In this document: positions 26,315 to 36,108 of the stretch, in pieces
How the letters are laid out: each line of letters starts with the position of its first letter
How positions within the stretch are numbered: position 1 is the first letter of the stretch
Assembly (NCBI RefSeq): GCF_900107845.1
Contig: NZ_FNRM01000011.1
Location: 27,472 to 91,471 of the forward strand
Reading direction: 5' to 3'
Source: Alkalimonas amylolytica
GTDB lineage: Bacteria; Pseudomonadota; Gammaproteobacteria; Enterobacterales; Alteromonadaceae
DNA length: 64,000 nt
Program-made: the position numbers and the translations under genes
Notes under the pieces: model-generated
What the model was told of the DNA's origin: nothing
The model's input: the letters and a program-made list of their open reading frames with translations, nothing else
Database searches by the model: none

Positions 26315-29300
26315 TTTGTCATCTCCCGCCAGGATACCCGGCCTCTTCGTGTTCCAGTGTCGACCAGATCCTCAACAATCTCGGCATCAGCAAGAGGAGT
26401 AACCATGGTACTGCCCATGAATAATGGCTCTCCGGTCATACTCTCAAAACCAACACCACTGACTGGTACATCGCCACTCATCATATCGCCGTCATCCACG
26501 CTGCCATCCCGGTTTACATCAAAGAAGTTGCGAGCCAACCGTCCACCTTTGAACGGGTCAATCGCCATCACAAAACCAGAGCCACCCGGGTTACAAATAT
26601 CGGTATCAGGAATAATAGAGTTGACCACCAATGCCCGGCCGATTATTCGAGGCTGGTTCACTATACGCTCGCCTTCTTTTTGGCCGTTCACCATTAAATC
26701 AATGTACCACCCTTTATTGGTGACGGCATCACCGGACTCAATAGCCCGCACCTGACGGCCACTGGCAAGGCTTTGCTCGGTGATTTTGCGCTCCGTTAGC
26801 TGAGCCCGGCTGGTAATCTGGCCATCATCAATCAAGCCATACCAGCTTTGCACATCGGTACTGGCAGGGTCATCATTGCTTAAATAACTTCCGGTGCCAA
26901 AAAAGACCCACCGCTTGCCGGTATCAGGATCGGCGGCAACAGAAACACCACCTAAGATGTTTTGCCGGATCCCTTCATCGTTCTCCGCAGTAAAAAGTGG
27001 CAGTGGTGTACTGCCCTGACGGTAATAAGAACGCCATTGCCCTTCATTGCTGTGACTCAAATCAAACTTCCAAACATTGCCCTGATAATCGCCGGCAAAC
27101 ACATAATTGACGTTGCCATCGTTATCGTCATCCCAGGTTTCGACCTGACTCAGGCCATTGGACAATGTGCGGCCGCTGCTATCCAAACTATTCTGGCCAA
27201 CCCCGGTATCAATGTACTTGATTAAAGAGCCAGTTTGGACGTTGATTAAGAATAAACCCGCTTTATGGTTATTGCTGTTGTAGCCATTACCTGTAATAAC
27301 AGCCCAATTACCATCATTTAGACGACCAACCACTGGCTTTCCTACCATAGTCCCTAAGCGCGCATCTGAAAACTCCCACATCACTTTAGGGTCTGCCGGG
27401 TTGGTGACATCCAATGCAAACAACATATTACCACCACGGCCGAGACTGCCTACCAAGACAGAACGCCACTGACCACCAATAAAAACATCGCTTACACTGG
27501 CATTACCATCCACATAGTATTCATGAAAATAATCCGTAGCAGCCAAAGCAGACAGCTTTGGTAATAACTGCGATGGAATGTAGGCAAACAACTCCTCACC
27601 GGTTTCAGCAGAAAAACCATGTAACATACCACTGTTAGAACCAACAAAGACCACAGGCGTGCGATTTCTATTTTGCTGCACGAAAGTACGATAGTCATTT
27701 AGCTCAGTCCACTGAAACCGATCATAAAACCGGTTTTCAGGCTCGGCGACATAGACAGGTGATGAATGAGCAATATCACCCAAAATAGAAACGCGATTAC
27801 GGAATTTATACTCAGGCTTATTTTCTCTGGCTTCAAATGAACGATCACCACGGATAAAATTCACCAAGGCCTGTGACTGCAACCAACCTTTCTGAGTAGC
27901 ATTCAAATTATCCCAAATGAATGCTTTTTGCTCTCCACCACTGAGAAACTGAATATTGCGACTTTGCCAGTTTCGGTTATTTAATCTCTCACCTGCCTTC
28001 CACCTAGGTTCTGAGCCAATAGCATCTACATCATAGCCCCAAAGCTCACCTGACCATTCACCAGATCGAAAGCGCCCCTGAAATACCATTTGATCAGTTT
28101 CCAGCGATGTCGTGGTTCCAGCCAAATTCGATGCTGAGCCTTGACGATTTTGAATGTTGTTTAAAACTTCAGTTAGCTCTTTAGCGAATGTATCCGGATC
28201 ATTGGCACTAAAAAAACCTCCACGACTGTTTACTGCAGCATGCAACATATCATCAATCTTTGCGGCATTTGAAGTGGTAGGATCATCCCACTCAATGAAC
28301 GTTTCAGTATCGATGGCAGCAAAAGCCTCTTGTGGATCAATACTGCCCTGAACACCAAGTCCAACCGTAAAAGTCACCATATGCTGCCAGAAAGCAGGGT
28401 TGATACTGTCACTTGCTACAGGCACTCTATTATCAAGATCTGGTCGCAGATCATTTTTCCAATACTTCATAGCTACATCCGCCAACGTGTTCGAATGACC
28501 ATCGGCAAATGGCGCTTTGGGAGTATACTGATAGGGGTCACCTTCCGGGCGACTATGCAAAGGACCATTGCTGTTATCCTGATTGCCAATACCGGAAGGC
28601 GTCGTGCCATTCCAATACCCATCCGACATTAAAATACTGAAGCTTTGCCGGCAGGTGAGATGCTCTATGGTTGGTTCAGTACCAAAACCCGGGTTTAACC
28701 CCCATGGGCCACGACTATCGGTTCTGGAAAAATACTGACCAGCACCATCCAACGCTAAACGAAGTGGAGTGCCCTGAGCTGGAACGGGACGAGTGTACAA
28801 CTCATGAAAAAACGCATCTCTATCCGCGCCGGCAAAACGCCGCACTCCCCGAACCACTGTACGGGTGGCTACTCCATCAATGGTTGAACTGCCTTTATTG
28901 ATAGTCCCATAACCAACACGCAAATTCTCTCCCTGAGACGCAAAAGCCCGGCCTATACCTCCTCGTGAGGCAAACAAGCGGTTTCGATGGTAGGTATACC
29001 AGTTGGCAAAGTTCTGAATTTCCTCTTCATAGGTACAAGCATTGGCAACGGCACAATCGGTGCGATTACGGGTACCATCGGCATACACTACCTCACGTCC
29101 ATGGCCGGAGAAAGGTGCATTGGCTGGCCGGATTTCAACACGCTCGTAACTGCTTTCCAGCCATAAATGATCACTGCCGTTGTAGTGGTAATAAACCGCG
29201 GGGAAAAAAGTCTGGCTTTCACTGGTATGAGTCCCATCTTCATTGATCCAGCGAGCTGATTGGGTATTATTGGCAGTCAAGTTTCTGCTACCAAAGCCCC

Positions 29301-29745
29301 CCAATGGATGATTCAGCGCTGCCGCTGGAGTTGAATTGGCCATCAAAGTACCATCTGCATTTGACCAGGGCTGATAAGTAAAGGCTGGGTTGTAATACAT
29401 GGTGTTATTGCGCGGGGAACGAAAGTGTGCGGCTGTGTTGCCCGCAAAGCGAACCACTCGGGTGTTGTTGTAATCCCCGGAACCAAACAACCCAGCTACG
29501 CGGGGAAACATCCACATCGCATAGCGATTATTCAGATCTGTGCCAAAGTGGGTCGTCAACTGATCTGGCATGGTTTCCCACATCATGGAACCTGAATCAT
29601 CAATGATAAACAAGATGTTTGGTTCTACCGCGCTCCCGGTTTGCAAAGGCATATTGGAAATCGCTACTGAAGCTTCAGCAACCGATAGCCCTAATCCAAG
29701 GCTTGCAATAAGGCAGTACAACTGACTGGATTTTAACGTGGCCAT
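26311..29745 (-). CDS. pilY1: Type IV pilus tip adhesin PilY1
   Basis: 1144 aa with a signal peptide. A von Willebrand A-like N-terminal region carries a MIDAS motif (FIIDDSGSM). The C-terminal half is the PilY1 beta-propeller ([21 protein letters not shown]) with Asp-rich calcium loops ([20 protein letters not shown]). In Pseudomonas it sits at the pilus tip, controls extension/retraction with calcium and senses surfaces. It overlaps pilE by four bases and follows pilX by 18. Confidence 0.93.
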   Translation of the reverse strand: MATLKSSQLYCLIASLGLGLSVAEASVAISNMPLQTGSAVEPNILFIIDDSGSMMWETMPDQLTTHFGTDLNNRYAMWMFPRVAGLFGSGDYNNTRVVRFAGNTAAHFRSPRNNTMYYNPAFTYQPWSNADGTLMANSTPAAALNHPLGGFGSRNLTANNTQSARWINEDGTHTSESQTFFPAVYYHYNGSDHLWLESSYERVEIRPANAPFSGHGREVVYADGTRNRTDCAVANACTYEEEIQNFANWYTYHRNRLFASRGGIGRAFASQGENLRVGYGTINKGSSTIDGVATRTVVRGVRRFAGADRDAFFHELYTRPVPAQGTPLRLALDGAGQYFSRTDSRGPWGLNPGFGTEPTIEHLTCRQSFSILMSDGYWNGTTPSGIGNQDNSNGPLHSRPEGDPYQYTPKAPFADGHSNTLADVAMKYWKNDLRPDLDNRVPVASDSINPAFWQHMVTFTVGLGVQGSIDPQEAFAAIDTETFIEWDDPTTSNAAKIDDMLHAAVNSRGGFFSANDPDTFAKELTEVLNNIQNRQGSASNLAGTTTSLETDQMVFQGRFRSGEWSGELWGYDVDAIGSEPRWKAGERLNNRNWQSRNIQFLSGGEQKAFIWDNLNATQKGWLQSQALVNFIRGDRSFEARENKPEYKFRNRVSILGDIAHSSPVYVAEPENRFYDRFQWTELNDYRTFVQQNRNRTPVVFVGSNSGMLHGFSAETGEELFAYIPSQLLPKLSALAATDYFHEYYVDGNASVSDVFIGGQWRSVLVGSLGRGGNMLFALDVTNPADPKVMWEFSDARLGTMVGKPVVGRLNDGNWAVITGNGYNSNNHKAGLFLINVQTGSLIKYIDTGVGQNSLDSSGRTLSNGLSQVETWDDDNDGNVNYVFAGDYQGNVWKFDLSHSNEGQWRSYYRQGSTPLPLFTAENDEGIRQNILGGVSVAADPDTGKRWVFFGTGSYLSNDDPASTDVQSWYGLIDDGQITSRAQLTERKITEQSLASGRQVRAIESGDAVTNKGWYIDLMVNGQKEGERIVNQPRIIGRALVVNSIIPDTDICNPGGSGFVMAIDPFKGGRLARNFFDVNRDGSVDDGDMMSGDVPVSGVGFESMTGEPLFMGSTMVTPLADAEIVEDLVDTGTRRGRVSWREMTN

Positions 29746-29763
29746 TTCTAGCTCCTGTGTTCG

Positions 29764-30267
29764 TTAGCGACGAAACAAAACTTGCAACATAATACCGGCG
29801 CGATCAGCTCCGGCACTGCGGGCCGTGATGCGGTACGTTTGTGATAAGCAGCCGGGTGGAATGGTAGAACCACGTGCACAATCTGGCGGATCTGGCCAGC
29901 GCCCCATATCTTCAATAATAAATTCGGCATCCTGCTGCAGCCCTCCTAAAGCGAGATCTGCCGCTTGCCAAACCGTGGCTGGGTCGCGCCAACGAGGCAG
30001 GTTATTTGGATCCGGCTGCGGGTAGCGCCCCTGCACCCCGGTAAAGTCAACATGATTGGGGTTATTCATAAGCCACTGCTCGGCTATCCGTATTGCACTT
30101 TCAGTTGCCTGAAAGGCAAGCTCTCTATCGTACAGGTTGGCGCTCATACGCTCCTGCTGGCCGGTGCCACGACTCGCTGCCAATACGATGATGGTGATCG
30201 CCAGCAACAGCAACAAGCTGACGATAAGCGCCATACCTTGCTGAGATTTGATGTATCTGCTGTTCAT
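29764..30267 (-). CDS. pilX: Type IV minor pilin PilX
   Basis: 167 aa. N-terminus NSRYIKSQQGMALIVSLLLLLAITIIVLAASRG, the PilX helix (Glu5 absent, as usual), followed by QQERMSANLYDRELAFQATESAIR, a strong family match. It overlaps pilW by four bases (ATGA). Confidence 0.88.
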   Translation of the reverse strand: MNSRYIKSQQGMALIVSLLLLLAITIIVLAASRGTGQQERMSANLYDRELAFQATESAIRIAEQWLMNNPNHVDFTGVQGRYPQPDPNNLPRWRDPATVWQAADLALGGLQQDAEFIIEDMGRWPDPPDCARGSTIPPGCLSQTYRITARSAGADRAGIMLQVLFRR

Positions 30268-31301
30268 AACACAGGGTTCCTCAAAGCAACTTCATGCACT
30301 AACGTGCGACTTAAACGCTCCCCTCCCTGAGGGTTCAGGTGTGGTGCTTCGACCGTTAGATGCACCCGGGTCGAGACTACATCCAGCCATCGATTGGGAG
30401 GAACAGTCCCAGTGTCGATAAAAGTGGCAGAACCTAACAACAGAAACTCAAACTGCAGATCTTGCACACCTTCAATCACCTCTTCAGTGATCAAAGCGCC
30501 ACGTTCAACCCAGCTGCGATACAAAGAGCGGCCCCCGGTTTCTGGCCTACCATTGTTACCAACAAACCAGGTAACGCTTTCAAAACGTGATAAGGTTGCA
30601 TTGGCAGAAAACTTGTACAGCGTGCCTTGGGTAGCCCCCCCGCAGCTCGTTAAATCTGTTGGCCCAGGAAAGCCAAGCCTAATCGTGCAGTTTCCCGGTA
30701 CTGAAGCCCCCGTATTGTGAATGACATTATCATGTCCGGGATTACTGTTGAGGTTGGTGACTTGGAAAATCGTTGACTGGGTCTGGTCACATACCATGAT
30801 AATGTCATTCTCTCGTATCCCTGAGCCTGATCTCACCCGAAAGCTTGCACCATTTGGCTGATGGTCAATATTTATTTCTTCATTGCCATCACTTAGCGAA
30901 TACATCATTTGAATCGCTGAAGTTCCTGCTACTCGCTGGCCAGTTGCGGCACCAAAAGGAATACCGGGATGAACAGAGCCTCCGTCGTATGCAATAAAAT
31001 TACTGTTGGCCCAGTCGGCCCACCAGGTGTTGCCAGCCAACACATTGACGACCCGACCATTGTTGGTACAACCCGAGCTACCAGCATTTCGCAAATCCCT
31101 GGTGAGTAGTTGAAAACCAATACGAAAACCATCCTGCATGCGGTTCAGGCTATCATTAACCCGGTAGGTCTGCTGCGCGGTGAGAAATACACCGGTGACG
31201 CCACCGACCAAAATTAGCCCCAATACCATGGCTATCATCAGCTCAACCAAAGTAAGGCCGCTCTGGCTTTTTACTGCATCAAATGAGCTCACTTTTCTCA
31301 T
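30264..31301 (-). CDS. pilW: Type IV minor pilin PilW
   Basis: 345 aa. Leader ends KSQSG, then [35 protein letters not shown] with Glu5, the PilW start. Large C-terminal extracellular domain with several cysteines. Overlaps both neighbours by four bases. Confidence 0.9.
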   Translation of the reverse strand: MRKVSSFDAVKSQSGLTLVELMIAMVLGLILVGGVTGVFLTAQQTYRVNDSLNRMQDGFRIGFQLLTRDLRNAGSSGCTNNGRVVNVLAGNTWWADWANSNFIAYDGGSVHPGIPFGAATGQRVAGTSAIQMMYSLSDGNEEINIDHQPNGASFRVRSGSGIRENDIIMVCDQTQSTIFQVTNLNSNPGHDNVIHNTGASVPGNCTIRLGFPGPTDLTSCGGATQGTLYKFSANATLSRFESVTWFVGNNGRPETGGRSLYRSWVERGALITEEVIEGVQDLQFEFLLLGSATFIDTGTVPPNRWLDVVSTRVHLTVEAPHLNPQGGERLSRTLVHEVALRNPVL

Positions 31302-31717
31302 AGCACCACCGCCGTTCGGATCAATGTTTCAGTCATTTCAGACTGACGCTCATCTTTCCAGTTAACTTCCACCACATAGCGATCATTATTAAACACAATA
31401 GAGCACTTCACTGAATCACCAAGTTCCTGCTGTAACCGGGTTACCCAGTGGGTTAGTTGTTCACCAATTAAACCACCTGATGCAGGTACACAATCACTCA
31501 TCGCATAAGCCCCCGCACCTGCATTCGGGTTCGCGCGAATACTTTCAATCACAGAGTCAACCATCACAATCGCAATGGTCCGCTCATAGGAGTTTTGCGT
31601 ATTCCGGACTGAGCTGGCCTGTAAAGCCGCTACACCCAGCAGGCCAATACCAAGCACCAACATCGCAATCATCACTTCCAGCAAACTGACACCACTTTGA
31701 AATTTTTTGCACTGCAT
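31298..31717 (-). CDS. pilV: Type IV minor pilin PilV
   Basis: 139 aa from the ATG at 31717. AAGGAG lies eight bases before this start; a longer in-frame reading to 31816 runs into fimT and is rejected. Core QSGVSLLEVMIAMLVLGIGLLGVAALQ with Glu5, a near-textbook PilV signal. Confidence 0.9.
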   Translation of the reverse strand: MQCKKFQSGVSLLEVMIAMLVLGIGLLGVAALQASSVRNTQNSYERTIAIVMVDSVIESIRANPNAGAGAYAMSDCVPASGGLIGEQLTHWVTRLQQELGDSVKCSIVFNNDRYVVEVNWKDERQSEMTETLIRTAVVL

Positions 31718-31730
31718 GACAATGGCTCCT

Positions 31731-32294
31731 TCAGTTGTCCGGACTGGCACAGGCTGCGCTGCTGGCAGAGGATACAGTGGCACGGCCACCAGAAATAAAG
31801 CGAACATCCCGGACATTTTGTTCCGGATTACCAGAAGGATGACACATTCGAATCGTGCCGCTTAGCAAGTTATTGTTGCCTGCCTGCCGAATAAATCCCT
31901 GAGCATTGTAACGCAAGCTAAAAGCAGCATTACTGAGGTTGGAACTGGACAATACCCGCAACTGGTTGTGCAAACGTCCTGTCGCCAGAATGGTCGATGG
32001 ATCGGCATTGGCAAATACAATCCAGCCTTGCCAGTTCCCCCCTGCCGGAGCTGTGCAACTGGTACCATCCTGACTGTGACAAAAAATAACATCTGCATTG
32101 CGCCTAATGGCTTCACTGCGCGCAAAGCTCAGCGTGCTTAGCAGCTCATTGGCTTGGCTGGTCAGACGGTTGCTATTAATTAGATTGGTAAACGCTGGAA
32201 CAGCAACAGTGAGTACAATCGCCATCACAGCCACAGTGACCATCAACTCAATCAGGGTAAAACCAGTTTCTTTGCCAGGTTCGACAGCAAGCAT
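31731..32294 (-). CDS. fimT: GspH/FimT-type minor pilin (FimU/FimT), first gene of cluster 1
   Basis: 187 aa. Core TGFTLIELMVTVAVMAIVLTVAVPAFTNLINSNRLTSQANELLSTLSFARSEAIRR, the FimT/FimU signature, followed by the GspH beta domain with three cysteines. It leads the fimT-pilV-pilW-pilX-pilY1-pilE operon, the same order as fimU-pilVWXY1E in Pseudomonas, where AlgR activates the promoter. The AlgR/AlgZ-type genes lie just upstream here. Confidence 0.88.
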   Translation of the reverse strand: MLAVEPGKETGFTLIELMVTVAVMAIVLTVAVPAFTNLINSNRLTSQANELLSTLSFARSEAIRRNADVIFCHSQDGTSCTAPAGGNWQGWIVFANADPSTILATGRLHNQLRVLSSSNLSNAAFSLRYNAQGFIRQAGNNNLLSGTIRMCHPSGNPEQNVRDVRFISGGRATVSSASSAACASPDN

Positions 32295-32409
32295 AGGCAG
32301 TTCAACATAGATAATAACGGATGCTATTAGCTTAATAAGTCACTGACAAATTACCAGCTTTAGCAGATAAGCGGTGTGACCTGCCGATAAACGGTTCAGA
32401 CTTGGTAGA

Positions 32410-33120
32410 TCACAATGTGGTTTGTTGCAGCAATTGTTTCAGGCGGGGTGCTTCGCGACGGCTCACATCCAGGCGCTGCGTACAACCGGCCAGCTCCACT
32501 TGATAACCTTGCACACTTTGATGCAAAGCTACAAAATACTGGCGATTGATCAATACTTTACGGTGAATACGCAGTAACTGAGGATAGCGTTGCTCTAATT
32601 GGCGCAGACTTTGTTCCAGCAATGCTTCTCCTTGCCCTGAGACCAAGCGGACATACTTATCTTCAGCCACCAGATAGAGCACAGAAGACAGTGGTACCTG
32701 GCGCAAGCAGCCTGCCAGCTGGTAGCTGATGACACTCTCTTTTTGCGCTTCAAGCTGTGCCCTGGTTAGCTTACCTATGCGCTGTAAAACCTCGGCCAAA
32801 GCGTCTGCTTCTACCGGCTTGACCAGATAGCCCGCTGCTGCCACTTGCAAAGCATCCAGCGCATGCTGTGGATGAGCCGTCACAAACACCAGTGCCGGTG
32901 GTATTGGTTGTTGTGATAATGCCTTCGCGACCTCAAGGCCTGTCAGATTCGGCATTTCAATATCCAGCAGTACCAAGTCGGGTTGATGCTGCACTGATAA
33001 TTGCAACGCCTGCTCACCATCTTCCGCCTCGCCAACTAACTCGAAATCACTGTGGGCAAGCATCAGACGCTTTAGCCTGGCACGTGCCAAAGGCTCATCA
33101 TCCACCAGTAAAAATTTCAT
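32410..33120 (-). CDS. algR: LytTR-family response regulator, AlgR type
   Basis: 236 aa. Receiver domain (LLVDDEPLARARLKRLM; LVLLDIEMPNLTG with phospho-Asp; FVTAHPQHA) and a C-terminal LytTR DNA-binding domain (VLYLVAEDKYVRL; LLRIHRKVLINRQYFV). It overlaps the kinase gene by four bases. AlgR/FimS control minor-pilin transcription in Pseudomonas, and the fimT operon starts 115 bases downstream, which supports the same job here. Confidence 0.82.
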   Translation of the reverse strand: MKFLLVDDEPLARARLKRLMLAHSDFELVGEAEDGEQALQLSVQHQPDLVLLDIEMPNLTGLEVAKALSQQPIPPALVFVTAHPQHALDALQVAAAGYLVKPVEADALAEVLQRIGKLTRAQLEAQKESVISYQLAGCLRQVPLSSVLYLVAEDKYVRLVSGQGEALLEQSLRQLEQRYPQLLRIHRKVLINRQYFVALHQSVQGYQVELAGCTQRLDVSRREAPRLKQLLQQTTL

Positions 33121-34160
33121 GTCACTATCTCCGGCTGATTTTTCGGCAGGACCAGCTTGACACGAAACTCAGCCTCTGTCCTGCTGCAGTGCAGCTTTGC
33201 CTGGTCCTCATAGAGTAAGGCCAAACGTTGGCGAATATTCTCCAGCGCAATACCATTGCCTTTGCTGGAGCGGTTCTGCTGTGACAGAGTGTTGGTAATC
33301 AGTAGGGTAACCGCCTGATTACCAAGCACCAGCTCAATGCAAATTTCCCCTCCCTGACGATTTGGTTCAATGCCGTGGTAGATCGCATTTTCCAGCAAAG
33401 GCTGCAGAGTCAACACTGGCATCATTACCTCGGGCAGCTCTTGACCCAGCCGCCAATGCACTTGTAAACGAGAGCCCAGTCGCCAGTGTTCCAGCGATAA
33501 ATACTGACGTGCTAACGCCAATTCGTGCGCTAACGTTGTCTGTCCCCCAGCCTGCATCGCCGCCCGGAATAACGCCGATAAGTCCAACAAGGCTTGCTCA
33601 GCAGCTTTAGGATCCTGATGGATCAATTCAGCCGTTGTATTCAAACTGTTGAACAGGAAGTGAGGTCGGATCCGGGCCTGCAGTGCATCCAGTTCCGCTC
33701 TGGACTGGGCCGCTATGCGCATGCTACGCTCGGCATGCATCACACTGAATTGAATGGCTAAAAGCCCAACAATAAAGGCTATCAGGGCGTTGGTCAGCAT
33801 AAAATAGAAAAGCGAGTTATAGGATTGCCAACCATGCTCTGTCAAAAACAAAAAAGCCAGCAAGCTGACTAGCAAGGTAAAAACCAGCAGTACGGCCAAC
33901 ACCAAGACACCTTGCTGTAATGCGCTAAATTGCGTCAACCATGGCCGTAATCTGCAAATCAGCGCCATGCTCAGCAAGCTTACCCATTGCACGAACAAGC
34001 TGATCACACCAAGCCGCAACCAAGGGTCACCCACAGTTCCTGGCGCGAAAGCAAGCACAATGGCCACAGCCTGTGCCAGCACAACCACTGCCAGAATACC
34101 TCGATTCTGGCAGAATGCTGGTAATAGCATAGGGTTGGATACAGACGGGGTTGGATTCAT
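33117..34160 (-). CDS. algZ: LytS/AlgZ-type sensor histidine kinase
   Basis: 347 aa. Four to five membrane helices in the first 160 residues, then the His_kinase motif ARIRPHFLFNSLNTTAELI with the phospho-His, and an ATPase domain (LLENAIYHGIEPN N-box; GNGIALENIRQRL G-box). The short, helix-rich input resembles AlgZ/FimS. Partner of the overlapping response regulator. Ligand unknown. Confidence 0.82.
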   Translation of the reverse strand: MNPTPSVSNPMLLPAFCQNRGILAVVVLAQAVAIVLAFAPGTVGDPWLRLGVISLFVQWVSLLSMALICRLRPWLTQFSALQQGVLVLAVLLVFTLLVSLLAFLFLTEHGWQSYNSLFYFMLTNALIAFIVGLLAIQFSVMHAERSMRIAAQSRAELDALQARIRPHFLFNSLNTTAELIHQDPKAAEQALLDLSALFRAAMQAGGQTTLAHELALARQYLSLEHWRLGSRLQVHWRLGQELPEVMMPVLTLQPLLENAIYHGIEPNRQGGEICIELVLGNQAVTLLITNTLSQQNRSSKGNGIALENIRQRLALLYEDQAKLHCSRTEAEFRVKLVLPKNQPEIVT

Positions 34161-34242
34161 TGCAACACTGCAGTCACTTGGTTTACAACAAACTATAGCG
34201 CTGTCAATGCGTTAACACCAGCTTTGTCTTACTTTGAATTGA

Positions 34243-35172
34243 TTACCGCAGCTCTGCAGGAATCGCAAAGACGATGTTTTCCTCACGGCCAGGATGCTCT
34301 GTCACGGTGCGGCCCCCCCAGCTTTGTAGTTTTGCTACCACTTGCTGCACCAATACCTCCGGGGCAGAAGCGCCAGCAGTAACGGCAACTCGCTCGATGC
34401 CATCTAACCAACTTTGCTGAATATCATCGGCCGTATCAATCAGGAAAGCTTTGGCACCCATTTTCTCAGCCAGCTCACGCAGACGGTTGGAGTTGCTGCT
34501 GTTTTTTGCCCCAACTACCAGCAAGAGTTCGGCTTTACCTGCCAGCTCCCGTACCGCATCCTGACGGTTTTGCGTGGCGTAGCAGATATCGTCTTTACGC
34601 GGCCCTTCAATATCAGGAAAGCGCTGACGCAGCGCCTCAATCACATCAGCGGTGTCATCAACCGATAGCGTGGTCTGGCTGCTAAAGCACAGCTGTTGTG
34701 GATTTTTCACCTGCAGCTTTTGCACATCTTCTACCGACTCCACCAGGTAAATACCGCCCTGCGGGTTGTCGTACTGGCCCATGGTGCCTTCCACTTCCGG
34801 GTGGCCAGCATGGCCAATCAGAATGCACTCAATGCCTTTACGACTGGCCCGGGTGACTTCCATATGCACCTTGGTAACCAGTGGACAGGTAGCATCAAAC
34901 ACTTTCAGGCCCCGATCTTTGGCTTGTTGACGCACTACTTGCGACACACCGTGAGCACTGAAAATCACAATCTGGCCATCCGGCACTTCATGCAATTCAT
35001 CGACAAAGACGGCACCACGCCGGCGCAGGCCATCCACCACAAACTTGTTGTGCACCACTTCATGGCGGACGTAAATTGGATGATCATACAATTCCAGTGC
35101 CCGCTCGACGATGCTGATGGCACGATCGACCCCGGCACAAAAGCCTCGTGGGTTGGCCAGTAAAATATCCAT
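34243..35172 (-). CDS. ispH: 4-hydroxy-3-methylbut-2-enyl diphosphate reductase
   Basis: 309 aa FeS enzyme, last step of the MEP isoprenoid pathway. The three cluster cysteines are in [22 protein letters not shown] and [19 protein letters not shown] and [11 protein letters not shown] complete the substrate pocket. The ATG at 35172 overlaps the fkpB stop (TGATG); an in-frame GTG one codon earlier is less likely. Last gene of the operon. Confidence 0.97.
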   Translation of the reverse strand: MDILLANPRGFCAGVDRAISIVERALELYDHPIYVRHEVVHNKFVVDGLRRRGAVFVDELHEVPDGQIVIFSAHGVSQVVRQQAKDRGLKVFDATCPLVTKVHMEVTRASRKGIECILIGHAGHPEVEGTMGQYDNPQGGIYLVESVEDVQKLQVKNPQQLCFSSQTTLSVDDTADVIEALRQRFPDIEGPRKDDICYATQNRQDAVRELAGKAELLLVVGAKNSSNSNRLRELAEKMGAKAFLIDTADDIQQSWLDGIERVAVTAGASAPEVLVQQVVAKLQSWGGRTVTEHPGREENIVFAIPAELR

Positions 35173-35624
35173 CACTGCACCTCCAGAATTTCCAGCTGAA
35201 AAGTCAGTGTCTGACCAGCCAGCGGATGATTAAAATCGACGGTCACCGACTGACCGGCGACCTCGCGGACCAGGCCCGGCAGCTCGGATCCATCCGGCAT
35301 GGTAAAACCAATGATCATGCCGACTTCGGCCGGGCTGTCGCTACTAAATTTGCTGCGATCCAGGTAGTAAATATTATCCGGATTCGGTTGGCCATAGGCA
35401 TCTTCCGGCGCCAGTGTGAACGTAAGCTTGTCACTGGCATGTTTCCCCAGTAATTGGGCTTCAAAAGCTGGAGAGACACTGCCATCACCCATCCGGATAC
35501 GGGCCGGTTTGTTGTGCACCCGGGTACTTTCTGCAGCACTGCCATCGGACAACTTGATATCAACATGAAAAATCACCGTACTGTCCGTACGAATACCCTG
35601 ATTACCGGGATTTGGCGTGGTCAT
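35172..35624 (-). CDS. fkpB: FKBP-type peptidyl-prolyl isomerase (SlpA/FkpB)
   Basis: 150 aa single-domain FKBP with an inserted flap. Landmarks: [45 protein letters not shown] and [14 protein letters not shown]. It sits between lspA and ispH as in many gammaproteobacteria, and its start overlaps the end of lspA by 23 bases. Cytoplasmic folding helper. Confidence 0.93.
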   Translation of the reverse strand: MTTPNPGNQGIRTDSTVIFHVDIKLSDGSAAESTRVHNKPARIRMGDGSVSPAFEAQLLGKHASDKLTFTLAPEDAYGQPNPDNIYYLDRSKFSSDSPAEVGMIIGFTMPDGSELPGLVREVAGQSVTVDFNHPLAGQTLTFQLEILEVQ

Positions 35625-36108
35625 GGCCCTGCTCCTGATTGCTGAAACTGTCCCATATCAATAAACCAGCGCCAATCACGATGGCCGAGTCGGCAATGTT
35701 AAAGGCTGGGTAATGCCAGTTCTGATAGTACAGATGAAAAAAGTCGATCACATAGCCATGCCATAGGCGGTCGATCAGATTGCCAATCGCACCGCCTATA
35801 ATCAGGTTCAGGCCAAGGGTGAGTTTGCTGGCTTTGGCAGTCAGCCGGGAGAGCCAAACACTAAGCACTGCAATAATGACCACGGCAACCACGGTGAAAA
35901 ACCAGCGTTGCCAACCACCGGCATCGCTTAAAAACGAAAAAGCTGCGCCCGGATTCCGAACATAGGTCAGATTAAAAAACGGCAACAGCTGAATCGAATC
36001 GTACAAAGCCATGCTGTGATGCACCCACTGCTTGGTCACTTGATCCAACACCAGTACCAAGAGTGCCAGCCACCAGAAAGCCCAGCCGGTTTGCTGAAAC
36101 AACCGCAT
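35602..36108 (-). CDS. lspA: Lipoprotein signal peptidase II
   Basis: 168 aa with four transmembrane helices. The aspartyl protease dyad is in GNLIDRLWHGYVIDFF and NIADSAIVIGAGLL. It cleaves prolipoprotein signal peptides after lipidation. It overlaps the ileS stop by one base. Confidence 0.95.
   Translation of the reverse strand: MRLFQQTGWAFWWLALLVLVLDQVTKQWVHHSMALYDSIQLLPFFNLTYVRNPGAAFSFLSDAGGWQRWFFTVVAVVIIAVLSVWLSRLTAKASKLTLGLNLIIGGAIGNLIDRLWHGYVIDFFHLYYQNWHYPAFNIADSAIVIGAGLLIWDSFSNQEQGHDHAKSR

Noticed and set aside
26201..29246. Several + strand reading frames opposite pilY1
   Set aside because: They lie wholly inside a well-matched 1144-aa gene on the other strand and show no motifs.
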